Assembly (NCBI RefSeq): GCF_017168255.1
Contig: NZ_JABFAP010000001.1
Span: forward strand, 1,268,640-1,332,639
DNA: 64,000 nucleotides
DNA from: Agrococcus sp. KRD186
GTDB lineage: Bacteria > Actinomycetota > Actinomycetes > Actinomycetales > Microbacteriaceae
Direction of reading: 5' to 3'
Below are positions 17,870-27,367 of the stretch, piece by piece. How positions within the stretch are numbered: the first letter of the stretch is position 1; each line of letters begins with the position of its first letter. Under the pieces are notes generated by a model. It saw nothing but the letters and a program-made list of their open reading frames with translations. It was not told where the DNA came from and searched no databases. Both the position numbers and the translations under genes were made by a program.

Positions 17870-18963
17870 CCGCGCCCGAGCTCGAGTGGCTGCCGCTCGC
17901 TGCGCCCGCCGACGACCTCGACGAGCCGGCGCTCTCGCTCATCGCCCGCTACGTCGCCACGGCCAACCGGGTGACGCAGCACTTCTGGGGCGATGATCGC
18001 TCCGACACCACCGTCGACGAGATCGTCGCCTCCCTGCGCAACGACGAGGACGAGCTGGCGATCCGCTGGCTCGTGCGCGCCGAGGGCGACGATGTCGGGC
18101 GCGGCATCATCGGCATGAGCCGCGAGCAGAGCGCGAGCGTCGCCTACCTCAGCGCCTGGGTGGTGCCGGAGGCCCGCGGCCGCGGCATCGGCCGGGCGAT
18201 CGCGCAGCGCCTCGAGGCGGAGGCGACGGTGCTCGGCGCCACCGCGCTGCAGGCATGGGTCGACCACCGCGTGCCGCCGGCCGGCGCCGCTTCGCTCACG
18301 CCCCACAGCGGCCACGGCGCGATCGCGGCGGACGCTCCCGCGGCGCTGCTCGCCTCGATGGGCTATGAGCTCGAGCAGATCGAGCGTGTCTCCGAGCTCG
18401 ACGTGGCGGCGGCCCGGGCGCTGCTCGAGGCGCACAGGGCGGATGCGCTGGCGCACGCGGGCGCGGCCTACGAGTCGCGCACGTGGCAGGGAGCGACGCC
18501 GCCGGAGCTGCTCGACGCGATGGCTCTCCTGCACGAGCGGATGTCGACCGACGTGCCGCGTGCCGCGCTGGAGGACGACATCGAGCACTGGGACGCGGCC
18601 CGCGTGCAGCGCGTGGAGCGGGAGTGGGCGGAGGCCGGCCTGACGCCGCTGCAGGCGATCGCCGTGCACCGCGCCAGCGGCGACGCCGTCGCGTTCACGA
18701 TCCTGCTGCTGCCGGCGCCCGGCAGGCCCGCCTTCCAGGAGGACACGCTCGTGCACGCCGAGCATCGAGGCCACCGGCTCGGCATGCTCGTGAAGGCCGA
18801 GAACCTGCTGCAGCTCGGCCGCCTCCACCCCGACCGCGCGCGCATCATCACCTGGAACGCCGAGGAGAACCGCCCGATGCTGCGGGTCAACGAGGCGCTC
18901 GGCTTCGTGCCCGTCGGCGCTGAGGGCGGCTGGCAGCGGAGCCTCGAACGGAGCGCGGGCTGA
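17866..18963 (+). CDS. Double-GNAT acetyltransferase, copy 4
   Basis: 365 residues. N-terminal GNAT loop [15 protein letters not shown] (about 101-115), C-terminal loop [13 protein letters not shown] and [18 protein letters not shown]. Copies 3 and 4 are closest to each other (shared [13 protein letters not shown] / RNRVSEHEWGG start region and [10 protein letters not shown]). GTG start at 17866 overlaps the stop of copy 3. Substrate unknown: the paired-domain layout recalls MshD mycothiol synthase, but the C-terminal motif differs, so I would not assign that role. Confidence 0.8.
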   Translation: MTAPELEWLPLAAPADDLDEPALSLIARYVATANRVTQHFWGDDRSDTTVDEIVASLRNDEDELAIRWLVRAEGDDVGRGIIGMSREQSASVAYLSAWVVPEARGRGIGRAIAQRLEAEATVLGATALQAWVDHRVPPAGAASLTPHSGHGAIAADAPAALLASMGYELEQIERVSELDVAAARALLEAHRADALAHAGAAYESRTWQGATPPELLDAMALLHERMSTDVPRAALEDDIEHWDAARVQRVEREWAEAGLTPLQAIAVHRASGDAVAFTILLLPAPGRPAFQEDTLVHAEHRGHRLGMLVKAENLLQLGRLHPDRARIITWNAEENRPMLRVNEALGFVPVGAEGGWQRSLERSAG

Positions 18964-18991
18964 CCATAGCGACGCCTGCCACCATGGGGGC

Positions 18992-20395
18992 ATGAGCGAG
19001 CCCGACGTGCAGACCACGCCCGACGCATCCGTCGACGGCATCGCCGCCGAGCTGCGGGCGGCCGTCACGAGCGGGCTGACCCGGCCGCGGCACTATCGCG
19101 AGCAGCAGCTCGACGGTCTGGTGCGGATGCTGCTGCAGAACGTGTCGCTGTGGGAGGCGGCGCTCGCCGACGATCTCGGCAAGAGCGAGGTCGAGGCGCA
19201 CCTGAGCGAGATCGCGTTCACGGTCGGCGAGGCGAAGCACGCGCGGCGCCAGCTGTGGCGCTGGATGCTGCCGAGCCCGGTGCCGCTGCCGCTGGCGCTG
19301 CAGCCGGCGCTGGGCAGGACGGTCGCCGAGCCGCTCGGCGCGACGCTCGTGATCGCGCCCTGGAACTACCCGCTGCAGCTGGCGCTCGGGCCGCTCGTGG
19401 GCGCGCTCGCCGCCGGCAACGCCGTGGTGCTGAAGCCCTCGGAGGTGGCCCCGGCGACCTCCGCCCTGCTGGCGCGGCTGGTGCCCGCCTACCTCGACCC
19501 GCGCTCGGTGCGGGTGGTCACCGGCGGCGTGCCGGAGACGACCGCGCTGCTCGAGCAGCGCTGGGACCTGATCTTCTACACCGGCAATTCGCAGGTGGCG
19601 CGCATCGTCGCTGCGGCGGCCGCGAAGCACCTGACGCCGACGGTGCTCGAGCTCGGCGGCAAGAGTCCCGTCTACGTGCACCGCTCGGCCGACCTCGCGG
19701 TCGCCGCCGACCGCATCGCCTGGGGCAAGTGGCTGAACGCCGGTCAGACCTGCGTCGCCCCCGACCACATCCGCGTCGACCGCGAGGTGGCGGACGAGCT
19801 CGTCGCCGAGCTGCGCCGCGCGACCGCCGAACAGCTGGGCGACCCGCGAGCCTCCCCCGACTACTCGCGCATCATCAACGGCGCGCACCTCTCGCGGCTG
19901 CAGGGGCTGCTGGCCGGGGGCACCGTCGTCACCGGCGGCGAGGCGGACGCCGACGAGCGCTACTTCGCCCCGACCATCCTCACCGACGTCGACGAGGCTG
20001 CGCCGGTGATGCGGGAGGAGATCTTCGGCCCGATCCTGCCGGTGCTGCCCGTCGACGGCGTCGACGGCTTCATCGAGGCGATGCGCGGCCGCGACAAGCC
20101 GCTGGCGCTGTACGTCTTCGCGCGCGATCGCGCCGTCGCGCGCCGCGTCGAGCGCGAGACCAGCTCGGGCGCGCTGGGCGTGAACGTGGCCGTCGCGCAC
20201 TACGGCGCGAAATCGCTGCCCTTCGGCGGCGTGGGCGAGAGCGGCACGGGCCGCTACCACGGGCGCTTCTCGTTCGAGTCGTTCAGCCACCGCAAGGCGG
20301 TGCTGTCGAAGCCCACCGCGATCGACACGCTGCGGGTGATCTACCCGCCGTTCACCGAGCTGCGCGCGGCGGTCACCAAGCGCATCATGGGGTAG
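18992..20395 (+). CDS. Aldehyde dehydrogenase, class 3 (fatty-aldehyde) type
   Basis: 467 residues. Oxidises aldehydes to acids with NAD(P)+. Key elements: substrate and cofactor region [15 protein letters not shown] (about 116-130), VLKPSE, the glutamate in LELGGKSP (about 219), the catalytic cysteine in [10 protein letters not shown] (about 252), and EIFGPILPV. It lacks the extra N-terminal length of class 1/2 enzymes, which fits class 3. The C-terminal region ([16 protein letters not shown]) may associate with the membrane. It follows the GNAT operon by 28 bases and could be cotranscribed, though a weak CACCAT box lies 6 bases before its ATG. Confidence 0.88.
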   Translation: MSEPDVQTTPDASVDGIAAELRAAVTSGLTRPRHYREQQLDGLVRMLLQNVSLWEAALADDLGKSEVEAHLSEIAFTVGEAKHARRQLWRWMLPSPVPLPLALQPALGRTVAEPLGATLVIAPWNYPLQLALGPLVGALAAGNAVVLKPSEVAPATSALLARLVPAYLDPRSVRVVTGGVPETTALLEQRWDLIFYTGNSQVARIVAAAAAKHLTPTVLELGGKSPVYVHRSADLAVAADRIAWGKWLNAGQTCVAPDHIRVDREVADELVAELRRATAEQLGDPRASPDYSRIINGAHLSRLQGLLAGGTVVTGGEADADERYFAPTILTDVDEAAPVMREEIFGPILPVLPVDGVDGFIEAMRGRDKPLALYVFARDRAVARRVERETSSGALGVNVAVAHYGAKSLPFGGVGESGTGRYHGRFSFESFSHRKAVLSKPTAIDTLRVIYPPFTELRAAVTKRIMG

Positions 20396-20403
20396 CGCCC
20401 ACG

Positions 20404-20443
20404 CTGGTCGAGCAGCCGCCCGCAGGGCGACGTATCGAGACCC
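20404..20443. repeat. Interspersed palindrome-like repeat, copy A
   Basis: The gap between two convergent genes holds CTGGTCGAGCAGCCGCCC-GCAG-GGCGACGTATCGAGACC. The ends GGTCGAG and TATCGAGACC and a short GC hairpin in the middle match the element at 56817-56859 (opposite orientation). Similar TGGTCGAGTAGC...GTATCGAGACC elements are scattered in Microbacteriaceae intergenic regions to my knowledge. Confidence 0.6.
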
Positions 20444-20446
20444 GCC

Positions 20447-21079
20447 CTACCGCTTCGGCGCCACGTTCGCCGCCGCCCAGCCGACCAGCGGCTGCACCTC
20501 GTCGACCGTGTCGAACAGGGCGTCCAGCAGGGCCGGACCGGACGCATCCGCCGGTGACAGGTGCCTGCGGGCGGTCACCCACTTGTAGCGCAGCAGCCCG
20601 ATGCGCGGATGCTCGGGGTCGGTGCCGCGCGGGGCGGTCTTCAGCTGCTCGCCGCCGAGCTCGTAGCCGGCATCGGTGAGCACGCCCAGGATGCCCTCGA
20701 GCTCGGTGCCGGGCCCGACGGCCTCGACCGCGGCCCGGTAGGCCTTCGTGAAGGAGGCGTCGCCGAAGAAGCCGCCGCCGATCCAGACGCCGCTCGCGTC
20801 GAGGTTGAGGAACCAGCCGATGCCGGGCGTGCGCTGCGCGAACAGCCCCTGCCGGGTCTTGTAGGGCGTCTTGTCGTGGCTGAAGCGCACGTCGCGGTAG
20901 GGGCGGTAGATCTTCACGCTGCTCGCCACCGGCTCGAGCTCCTCGCCCAGCGCCTCGAAGGGCGCGCGCACCTGCTCGTCGTAGCGCGCCTTGTTCGCCA
21001 GCCACCAGGGGCGCTCGTTGTTCGCCTCGAGCTCGGCGTAGAAGGCGAACGCGTCGGGCGTGAATCCGTCGAAGGCCAT
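20447..21079 (-). CDS. DUF2461 family protein
   Basis: 210 residues. Family hallmarks are FYAELEANNERPWW at the N-terminus, IYRPYRDVRFSHDKTPYKTRQG in the middle and FLNLDASGVWIGGGFF. The biochemical function of DUF2461 (TIGR02453) is not known. It is soluble, with no signal peptide. A TAGCCT box lies exactly 6 bases before the ATG at 21079; the TAG of that box is also the stop codon of mutM, so the promoter overlaps the end of the upstream gene. Confidence 0.88.
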   Translation of the reverse strand: MAFDGFTPDAFAFYAELEANNERPWWLANKARYDEQVRAPFEALGEELEPVASSVKIYRPYRDVRFSHDKTPYKTRQGLFAQRTPGIGWFLNLDASGVWIGGGFFGDASFTKAYRAAVEAVGPGTELEGILGVLTDAGYELGGEQLKTAPRGTDPEHPRIGLLRYKWVTARRHLSPADASGPALLDALFDTVDEVQPLVGWAAANVAPKR

Positions 21080-21088
21080 CGATCCAGG

Positions 21089-22021
21089 CTATGCCAGGCC
21101 GGCAGCGAGCCCGCGCGGCCGCCGCTGGCAGCGCGGGCACCGGGTCGAGCCGCGGTTCATCCACGCTTCCCGCACCATGGTGGCGCCGCAGCGCCTGCAC
21201 GGCTGGCCGCCGCGGCCGTAGGCGTTCAGGCTGTGCTCGAAGTAGCCCGACTGCCCGTTCACGTTCACGTACTGGGCGTCGAACGAGGTGCCGCCCTCGG
21301 CGAGCGCCCGCTCGAGCACGTCGCGCACGTCGGCCAGCAGCGCCGTCGCGCGCGCCTGCGTGAGCCGCTGGCCGGGCGTCGCGTAGTGCAGCCGGCTGCG
21401 CCAGAGCGCCTCGTCCGCGTAGATGTTGCCGATGCCGGAGACCAGCTGCTGGTCGAGCAGCGCGGCCTTGACCCCCTGCCGGCGCAGCCGCAGACGACGG
21501 GCCACGGCGGATGCGTCGAAGCCCGGCTCGAGCGGATCGAGCGCGATGTGCGCGGCCTGGTCGGGCACCGCGCCGCCGCCCTCGCCCACGACCAGCGGCC
21601 GCACCGCGAGGCCGCCGAAGAGCCGCTGGTCGGCGAAGCGGATCTCGAGCGCGCCGTGCTGCGGCTGGTCGATCAGGAGGCGGATGCGCGTGTGCCGGTC
21701 GGCGGCTGCGCCCGGCTCCCGGACGAGCACCTGGCCGGACATGCCCAGGTGCGCAAGCAGTGCACGATCCGCGCCCGGCGTGAGCAGCGCATCCGTCGTC
21801 AGCTCGCCCTGCTCCGGCTCGAGCGGGATCCACAGGAACTTGCCGCGTCGCGCCGGCACACCGAAGGAGCGGCCGAGCAACGCCGCCTCGAAGGCGGCCG
21901 CATCGCCATCGTGGCGCGCGATCGATCGCTCGTCGAACACCTCGACGCCCTCGATGCGGGCGCCGGTGACGGCCGACGCGAGGCCGGCGCGGACGACCTC
22001 GACCTCCGGCAGCTCCGGCAT
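21089..22021 (-). CDS. mutM: Formamidopyrimidine-DNA glycosylase MutM (Fpg)
   Basis: Bifunctional glycosylase/AP lyase that removes 8-oxoguanine. 310 residues. The N-terminus PELPEVEVVRAGL contains the catalytic proline and glutamate exposed after Met removal. There is a lysine in RRGKFLW, the helix-two-turn-helix region DQQLVSGIGNIYADEALW, and a C-terminal zinc finger PCRRCG...CPRCQRR with four cysteines. The ATG lies one base after the rnc stop (TGAcATG), so the two genes are coupled. Confidence 0.96.
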   Translation of the reverse strand: MPELPEVEVVRAGLASAVTGARIEGVEVFDERSIARHDGDAAAFEAALLGRSFGVPARRGKFLWIPLEPEQGELTTDALLTPGADRALLAHLGMSGQVLVREPGAAADRHTRIRLLIDQPQHGALEIRFADQRLFGGLAVRPLVVGEGGGAVPDQAAHIALDPLEPGFDASAVARRLRLRRQGVKAALLDQQLVSGIGNIYADEALWRSRLHYATPGQRLTQARATALLADVRDVLERALAEGGTSFDAQYVNVNGQSGYFEHSLNAYGRGGQPCRRCGATMVREAWMNRGSTRCPRCQRRPRGLAAGLA

Positions 22022-22022
22022 G

Positions 22023-22730
22023 TCAGCGCAGCGGGCGCTCGGCGGCCACCGTGGCGACGAGCGCGTCGTACGCGGTGAGGGCAGCGCCCATCTCGGCGAC
22101 CTTCTTGCTCGTGCCGGTGCCGGTCGCGACGGGCTCGTCGTCGATGAGCACGGTCGCGGTGAAGGTGCGCGCGTGGTCGGGCCCGGCCGCCTCGATCTCG
22201 TAGACCGGCGCGCCACGATGCTGCGCGGCCGCGACCTCCTGCAGCGCCGTCTTCGGGTCGAGCGCGGCGCCGGTGCGGTCCGGGTCATCGAGCAGCGGGG
22301 CGACCAGGCGCAGCACGAGCTGCGCCGAGGCGGTGTGCCCGGCGCTGAGGTAGGCGGCGCCGAAGACCGCCTCCATCGTGTCGGCGAGGATCGACGCCTT
22401 CGCGGCACCGCCCGAGGCGGCTTCGCCCTTGCCGAGCCTGATGTGTTCGCCCAGCCCGATGCCGCGAGCGACCTCGGCGAGCGCGACCGTCGAGACCACG
22501 CCGGCTCGGCGCTTCGCGAGATCGCCTTCGGGCGCGTCGGGGAAGCGCCGGTAGAGCTCGATCGTGATGGCCTGGCCGAGGATGGAGTCGCCGAGGAACT
22601 CGAGACGCTCGTTGTGCGGCACACCGCCCTGCTCGTACGCCCAGGAGCGATGGGTCAGGGCCAACGCGAGTAGCTCGGGGTCGATATCGACCCCGAGCTG
22701 CTCGAGCAGACGGCTGGCGCGCTCCGTCAT
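22023..22730 (-). CDS. rnc: Ribonuclease III
   Basis: Double-strand-specific endonuclease that matures rRNA and processes structured mRNA. 235 residues. The signature NERLEFLGDSILG (about 41-53) holds the catalytic acids; a second site is DTMEAVFGAAYL. The C-terminal double-stranded RNA binding domain runs from about 160 (DPKTALQEVAA...GTGTSKKVAEMGAA). The start MTERASRLLEQLG is at 22730; rpmF ends 25 bases upstream in the same direction, giving the common rpmF-rnc-mutM order. Confidence 0.96.
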   Translation of the reverse strand: MTERASRLLEQLGVDIDPELLALALTHRSWAYEQGGVPHNERLEFLGDSILGQAITIELYRRFPDAPEGDLAKRRAGVVSTVALAEVARGIGLGEHIRLGKGEAASGGAAKASILADTMEAVFGAAYLSAGHTASAQLVLRLVAPLLDDPDRTGAALDPKTALQEVAAAQHRGAPVYEIEAAGPDHARTFTATVLIDDEPVATGTGTSKKVAEMGAALTAYDALVATVAAERPLR

Positions 22731-22755
22731 GCGACGGCGATCCTCGTCAGAGGGA

Positions 22756-22959
22756 TCAGACGTCGGCGACCTTGCGGCCCTTGTACTCCATGTACAGCGG
22801 CGTGCCGGCCGAGTCCTCGACGACCTTCGCGCGGTGCGGGAGGCTGTAGACGGTCTTGCCGCCCTCGATGGTCTTGACGAGCTTGGGCGCTTCGGCCTTC
22901 CACTGCGAACGGCGCGCGCGGGTGTTCGACCGCGACATCTTCCTCTTGGGAACAGCCAT
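22756..22959 (-). CDS. rpmF: 50S ribosomal protein L32
   Basis: 67 residues starting [20 protein letters not shown], the conserved L32 N-terminus. It is the cysteine-free form, so it does not need zinc. An AAGGAG ribosome site lies in the last codons of the DUF177 gene and the ATG follows that stop by three bases, so translation is coupled. Confidence 0.97.
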   Translation of the reverse strand: MAVPKRKMSRSNTRARRSQWKAEAPKLVKTIEGGKTVYSLPHRAKVVEDSAGTPLYMEYKGRKVADV

Positions 22960-22962
22960 TGC

Positions 22963-23523
22963 TCACTCCTTCTTCGACGCCTGGGCGTCATCTTCCGACG
23001 GATCGTCGGCTACGTCTTGTGCGAATTCCTGGAGCGCTGCCCATCGCGGATCGATGGTCTCCTCCGGTACGAGATCGGTGCCCGGCTCGAGCCGCTCCCC
23101 TGTCTCAGGATCGAGTCCTGAGCAGTCCGGTCGGTCGACCGGCTGGAACGGCAGCGCCAGCACGACCGCGTCCCGAACCACCGCATGCATGTCGACTGTT
23201 TCGTCGACCACGAGGTAGTCGGATTCCGACGCACCATCATACGTGAACAGCTCGAGGAAGTCGACATCGATGTCGAGGTCGAACTCCGTGAGGCATCGCG
23301 CACAGGTCGCGAGCGCCGTCGCGCCGGCCGTTCCGGTGGCGAGGATGCCCTCATGGACGCTCTCGAGGCGCAGCACGAGATCGACCGGCTGCTCGGGCAG
23401 CACGACCGCGAGACCCTCACCGATCTTCTCCCCGAAGGGTGCGGTCTCGTAGACCTCGCGCATCTGCCCGGGCTTCCGCACGATGTCGCGCACGGAGATC
23501 ACGAACGGGTGGTTGGCACGCAT
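22963..23523 (-). CDS. DUF177/YceD family protein (23S rRNA accumulation)
   Basis: 186 residues. Conserved family features are ATCARCLTEF with the Cys-x-x-Cys pair (about 90) and the acidic DEETVD-like strand (YLVVDETVDMHAVVRDAVVLALP). YceD relatives are needed for normal 23S rRNA accumulation, and the gene is nearly always next to rpmF, as here. A TAGACT box lies exactly 6 bases before the ATG, pointing to a leaderless transcript that would carry this gene, rpmF, rnc and mutM. Confidence 0.92.
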   Translation of the reverse strand: MRANHPFVISVRDIVRKPGQMREVYETAPFGEKIGEGLAVVLPEQPVDLVLRLESVHEGILATGTAGATALATCARCLTEFDLDIDVDFLELFTYDGASESDYLVVDETVDMHAVVRDAVVLALPFQPVDRPDCSGLDPETGERLEPGTDLVPEETIDPRWAALQEFAQDVADDPSEDDAQASKKE

Positions 23524-23608
23524 GCACCAAGTCTACGCGGCAGGAGCCGCTCCGTGCGTCGCGGTCGCAATCCGCGGCGTCCTGCCGCCCCGGTGCCATG
23601 ATGCATCC

Positions 23609-25060
23609 GTGACAGCGTTGCGCGCGGTGCCCCTTGCACTCATCGGCTGGCTCGTGTGCGTCGAGCTCACGAGCGGCGTCCTGCAGGGCTACTACGTGAC
23701 CCTGACGCCCGACATCGCGCGCCACCTGGGGGTCACCGATGCCGACGTCAACTGGTTCGAGGCCGGGCAGCTGCTGCTCTCCGCCCTGCTGGTGCCGGTG
23801 CTGGCCAAGCTCGGCGACATGCACGGTCACAAGAAGATGCTGCTGCTCTCCACCGCCATCACCGCGGGGGCGAGTTGGTGGATGGCCTTCTCCGGCGACT
23901 TCTGGGGCTACCTGATCGCCTTCTCGCTCCAGGGCGCCTACGCCGTCTGGCTGCCGCTCGAGGTGGCGCTCATCTTCGACCGCGGCCGCCGCACCGGCGT
24001 CGCACCCTCCGCCACCCGGCGGGCGGCCGGCATGCTCGTGATCGCGCTCGAGGCCGGCGCCATCATCGGCGCCCTCGGCGCCGCCGCGGCCTTCGGCGCG
24101 TTCGGCGAGGCGATGCTCCCGACACTCCTCCTCCCCGCGGTCATGGTGACGGTGTGCTTCTTCGCGATCCTCTGGGGCGTGCCGGAGTCTGAGCCGCTGC
24201 CCGATCGCAAGCTCGACGCGGGCGGCTTCGTGCTGCTCGCGCTCTCGCTGCTCACCATCACCTCCGGCCTGACCTTCCTCAAGATCGGCGGCCCGGAGGC
24301 CTGGTGGGGCTGGGCGGTCATGGGGATCGGCGTCGTACTGCTGCTGCCGTTCGGCAAGTGGGTGCTCGGCAAAGACGACCCCGCGATCGACCTGCGCGTC
24401 ATGCGCCGCCCCGAGATGTGGCCGGTGCAGCTCACGGCGGGGCTGGTCGGTGTCAGCCTGCTCGGCGCGCAGACGCCGCTGGCGACCTACGCCGGCACCG
24501 ACCCCTCGCTCGGCTACGGACTGGGTCTCGACGCGAGCGCCCGGTCGATCCTGATCGGCGTCTACCTGCTCTCGCTCATCGTCGGGGCAGCGACGCTCGC
24601 GGTGCTCTCCTCCCGGGTGCGACCTCGGCTGCTGCTGATCGTCGCTGCCGCCCTCGTGGCGATCGGCTACCTGCTGCTCGTGCCGCTGCACCTGGAGATC
24701 TGGCAGGTGTTCCTGTGCATGTCGATCGCCGGCCTCGGCTCCGGTGCGCTCGTCGGCGCGCTCCCCGCTGCCGCTGCGGCAGCGGCGCCGCGCGGCCAGA
24801 CCGGCGTCGCGACCGCCATGACGAACACCACCAAGACGATCGGCGGCTCGTTCGCCTCCTCGATCTTCGCCATCGTGCTCGCGGCAGGCGCCATCGGCAC
24901 CGCCGCGAGCCTCGGCGGCTACATCGTCGTCTGGATCATCTGCGGCGTCACCGCGCTCGCCGCGACCATCGGCCTGATCGCCGTGCCGAGGCTCGCCTTC
25001 GCCGACCCCGAGCCGCCGGCCGAGCGCGCCGAGGCGCCAGCGCCCATCCCCGGCGCCTGA
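23609..25060 (+). CDS. MFS transporter (DHA2-like, about 14 membrane segments)
   Basis: 483 residues, hydrophobic throughout. Motif A appears as KLGDMHGHKKMLLL (about 75-88) after the second membrane segment. The 12-14 segment length and the layout fit drug:H+ antiporter-2 exporters. The substrate is unknown. I place the start at GTG 23609 because the hydrophobic first helix (PLALIGWLVCVEL) follows directly; the longer frame would add a nonconserved stretch that overlaps the divergent DUF177 promoter. No ribosome site is visible; a weak CATGAT box lies 6 bases upstream. Confidence 0.85.
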   Translation: MTALRAVPLALIGWLVCVELTSGVLQGYYVTLTPDIARHLGVTDADVNWFEAGQLLLSALLVPVLAKLGDMHGHKKMLLLSTAITAGASWWMAFSGDFWGYLIAFSLQGAYAVWLPLEVALIFDRGRRTGVAPSATRRAAGMLVIALEAGAIIGALGAAAAFGAFGEAMLPTLLLPAVMVTVCFFAILWGVPESEPLPDRKLDAGGFVLLALSLLTITSGLTFLKIGGPEAWWGWAVMGIGVVLLLPFGKWVLGKDDPAIDLRVMRRPEMWPVQLTAGLVGVSLLGAQTPLATYAGTDPSLGYGLGLDASARSILIGVYLLSLIVGAATLAVLSSRVRPRLLLIVAAALVAIGYLLLVPLHLEIWQVFLCMSIAGLGSGALVGALPAAAAAAAPRGQTGVATAMTNTTKTIGGSFASSIFAIVLAAGAIGTAASLGGYIVVWIICGVTALAATIGLIAVPRLAFADPEPPAERAEAPAPIPGA

Positions 25061-25082
25061 GCACCGAGCGGGGGCGCGGGCG

Positions 25083-25874
25083 TCAGCCCTTCGCGACCAG
25101 CGGTCCCTTGTGCACCATCCACGGGTGCGTCTGCGCGACCGGCTTGATGATCGTCTCGTCGACCGACACGTGCCCGGGCAGCGCCAGGATGTCGGTCATC
25201 ACGCGAGCCACGTCGTCGGCCGACAGCGGGTCCTGCACGTCCTTGTAGACGGCATCCGCCTTCGCCTGGTCGCCGCCGAAGCGCACGAGGCTGAACTCCT
25301 CGGTCCAGACCATGCCGGGCGCCACCTCCATGACCCGGATGGGTTCGCCGAACAGCTCGAGCCGCAGCACGTCGAGCAGCTGCTTCTCGGCCGACTTCGC
25401 CGCGTTGTAGCCCGAGCCGCCCTGGTAGGAGACGGTCGCGGCGATCGAGGTGACCACCATGATCTCGGCGTAGGAGGCGGAGCCGTCCTGCTGCGGGGCG
25501 GCGGTCGAGCGCCGCAGCAGCGGCAGCAGCGCGTCGATCACGCGCTTGGTGGCGATGACGTTCGACTCGAACATCCACCGCCAGTCCTCGACGGTGGTCT
25601 CCCCCAGCGGCGCTGCGCCCTTCGCGCCGCCGGCGACCTGCACGAGGCCGGTCGGGCGGAACGCGGCCGCCGCCTCGGCCAGCGCCGCGACCGCCGCTTC
25701 GTCCGTCAGGTCCGCCGCGAAGGTCTCGCAGCCGATCTCGGCGGCGAGCGCGTCCAGGCGCTCCGCTCGGCGGGCGACCGCGAGCACCTGCCAGTCGCGG
25801 GCGACCGCCTGCCTGGCCACCGCCTCGCCGATGCCGCTCGATGCCCCCGTGACGATGATCCGCTTCTCGTTCAT
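25083..25874 (-). CDS. Short-chain dehydrogenase/reductase
   Basis: 263 residues, classical SDR. Cofactor loop TGASSGIGEAVA (about 9-20), an acidic AADLTDEAA, the active-site serine in VVTSIAATVSYQ and the Tyr-x-x-x-Lys motif in SGYNAAKSAEKQ (tyrosine about 166). An arginine pair in VARRAER after the second strand suggests NADPH. The relatives are serine/3-hydroxy acid dehydrogenase-like (YdfG type), but the substrate is not certain. The start is ATG at MNEKRIIVTG; the upstream in-frame region is not conserved. It is divergent from metY. Confidence 0.87.
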   Translation of the reverse strand: MNEKRIIVTGASSGIGEAVARQAVARDWQVLAVARRAERLDALAAEIGCETFAADLTDEAAVAALAEAAAAFRPTGLVQVAGGAKGAAPLGETTVEDWRWMFESNVIATKRVIDALLPLLRRSTAAPQQDGSASYAEIMVVTSIAATVSYQGGSGYNAAKSAEKQLLDVLRLELFGEPIRVMEVAPGMVWTEEFSLVRFGGDQAKADAVYKDVQDPLSADDVARVMTDILALPGHVSVDETIIKPVAQTHPWMVHKGPLVAKG

Positions 25875-26025
25875 ATCGACATGCAAGCATCGGATGCGTG
25901 CAGGCGCCACTCGCCCGGAGTGTTACGTCATGCGTCCGGTCGCCTGGCACTCGCGGCCGAACTGGCGCAGACTCGTCACAAGCGTCAGATCGACCCGGCA
26001 CCGCCGGCCCCAGCAAGGAGACACC

Positions 26026-27345
26026 ATGAGCGACTGGAAGTTCGAGACCCTGCAGGTCCACGCGGGCGCGCAGCCCGACCCGACGACCAAGGCGCGCATC
26101 ACGCCCGTCTACCGCACCACCTCGTACGTGTTCGACGACACCGACCACGCTGCCCGGCTGTTCGGCCTGGCCGAGTTCGGCAACATCTACACCCGCATCC
26201 AGAACCCCACGACCGGGGTCGCCGAGGATCGCATCGCCGCGCTCGAGGGAGGCACGGCAGCGCTGCTGCTCTCCTCCGGCCAGTCGGCGACGACGTACGC
26301 GATCCTCAACATCGCCCAGGCCGGCGACCACATCGTGTCGTCCTCGTCGATCTACGGCGGCACCTACAACCTCTTCAACTTCACCCTGCGCAAGCTGGGC
26401 ATCGAGGTCACCTTCGTCGAGGACCAGGACGACCTGGAGGCATGGCGCGCCGCCATCCGCCCGAACACGAAGGCGCTCTTCGGCGAGACCGTCGGCAACC
26501 CGCGCATCAACCTGCTCGACATCGCCGGCGTCTCCGGCGTCGCGCACGACGCGGGTGTGCCGCTCATCGTCGACAACACGATCGCCACGCCCTACCTGAT
26601 CCGCCCGCTCGAGCACGGCGCCGACATCGTCGTCCACTCGGCGACGAAGTTCCTCGGCGGCCACGGCTCGGTCGTCGCCGGCGCGATCGTCGACGGCGGC
26701 AAGTTCGCATGGTCGAAGTCCGACAGGTTCCCGGGGCTCACCACTCCCGACGAGTCGTACCACGGCGTCACCTTCACGGAGGCGCTCGGCGACGGCATCG
26801 CCTACATCATCAAGGCGCGCGTCACCCTGCTGCGCGACACCGGCTCGGTGGCCTCGCCCGACAACGCCTGGCAGCTGCTGCAGGGCATCGAGACGCTCTC
26901 GCTGCGCATCGACCGCCACGTCGAGAACGCGACGAAGGTGGCGCAGTTCCTCGAGGCGCACCCGCAGATCGCCCAGGTGCACTACGCGGGCCTGCCCTCG
27001 AGCCCGTGGCACGAGCGCGGCAAGCAGATCGCCCCCAAGGGCACCGGCGCGGTGCTGTCGTTCGAGCTCGTCGGCGGCGTCGAGGCTGGCAAGGCGTTCG
27101 TGAATGCGCTGGGCCTCTTCAGCCACCTCGCGAACATCGGCGACGTGCGCTCGCTCGTCATCCACCCCGCCTCCACCACGCACGCGCAGCTCACCCCCGA
27201 GCAGCAGCTCTCCGCAGGCGTCACGCCGGGTCTGGTGCGACTGTCGGTCGGCATCGAGCACGTCGACGACCTGATCGCCGACCTGAGCAGCGGCCTCGAG
27301 GCGGCTGCGAAGCAGACCGAGTCGCGGGCGACCGCCGCGGTCTGA
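26026..27345 (+). CDS. metY: O-acetylhomoserine sulfhydrylase
   Basis: PLP enzyme that joins O-acetylhomoserine with sulfide to give homocysteine in methionine synthesis. 439 residues, the usual length for OAH sulfhydrylase. Cofactor-binding motifs [11 protein letters not shown] (about 84), YGGTYNLF, and the lysine in [11 protein letters not shown] (about 208), after [17 protein letters not shown] at 26015-26020 sits 5 bases before ATG 26026. It is followed after 22 bases by metX, which makes its substrate, so the two form an operon. I see no recognisable SAM riboswitch in the 151-base leader. Confidence 0.95.
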   Translation: MSDWKFETLQVHAGAQPDPTTKARITPVYRTTSYVFDDTDHAARLFGLAEFGNIYTRIQNPTTGVAEDRIAALEGGTAALLLSSGQSATTYAILNIAQAGDHIVSSSSIYGGTYNLFNFTLRKLGIEVTFVEDQDDLEAWRAAIRPNTKALFGETVGNPRINLLDIAGVSGVAHDAGVPLIVDNTIATPYLIRPLEHGADIVVHSATKFLGGHGSVVAGAIVDGGKFAWSKSDRFPGLTTPDESYHGVTFTEALGDGIAYIIKARVTLLRDTGSVASPDNAWQLLQGIETLSLRIDRHVENATKVAQFLEAHPQIAQVHYAGLPSSPWHERGKQIAPKGTGAVLSFELVGGVEAGKAFVNALGLFSHLANIGDVRSLVIHPASTTHAQLTPEQQLSAGVTPGLVRLSVGIEHVDDLIADLSSGLEAAAKQTESRATAAV

Positions 27346-27367
27346 CGCACGAGAGAGGCGGGCACCC

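Noticed and set aside
25875-26025. A SAM riboswitch in front of metY
   Set aside because: Expected for sulfhydrylase genes, but I see neither SAM-I, SAM-II nor SAM-IV core motifs in the 151 bases.
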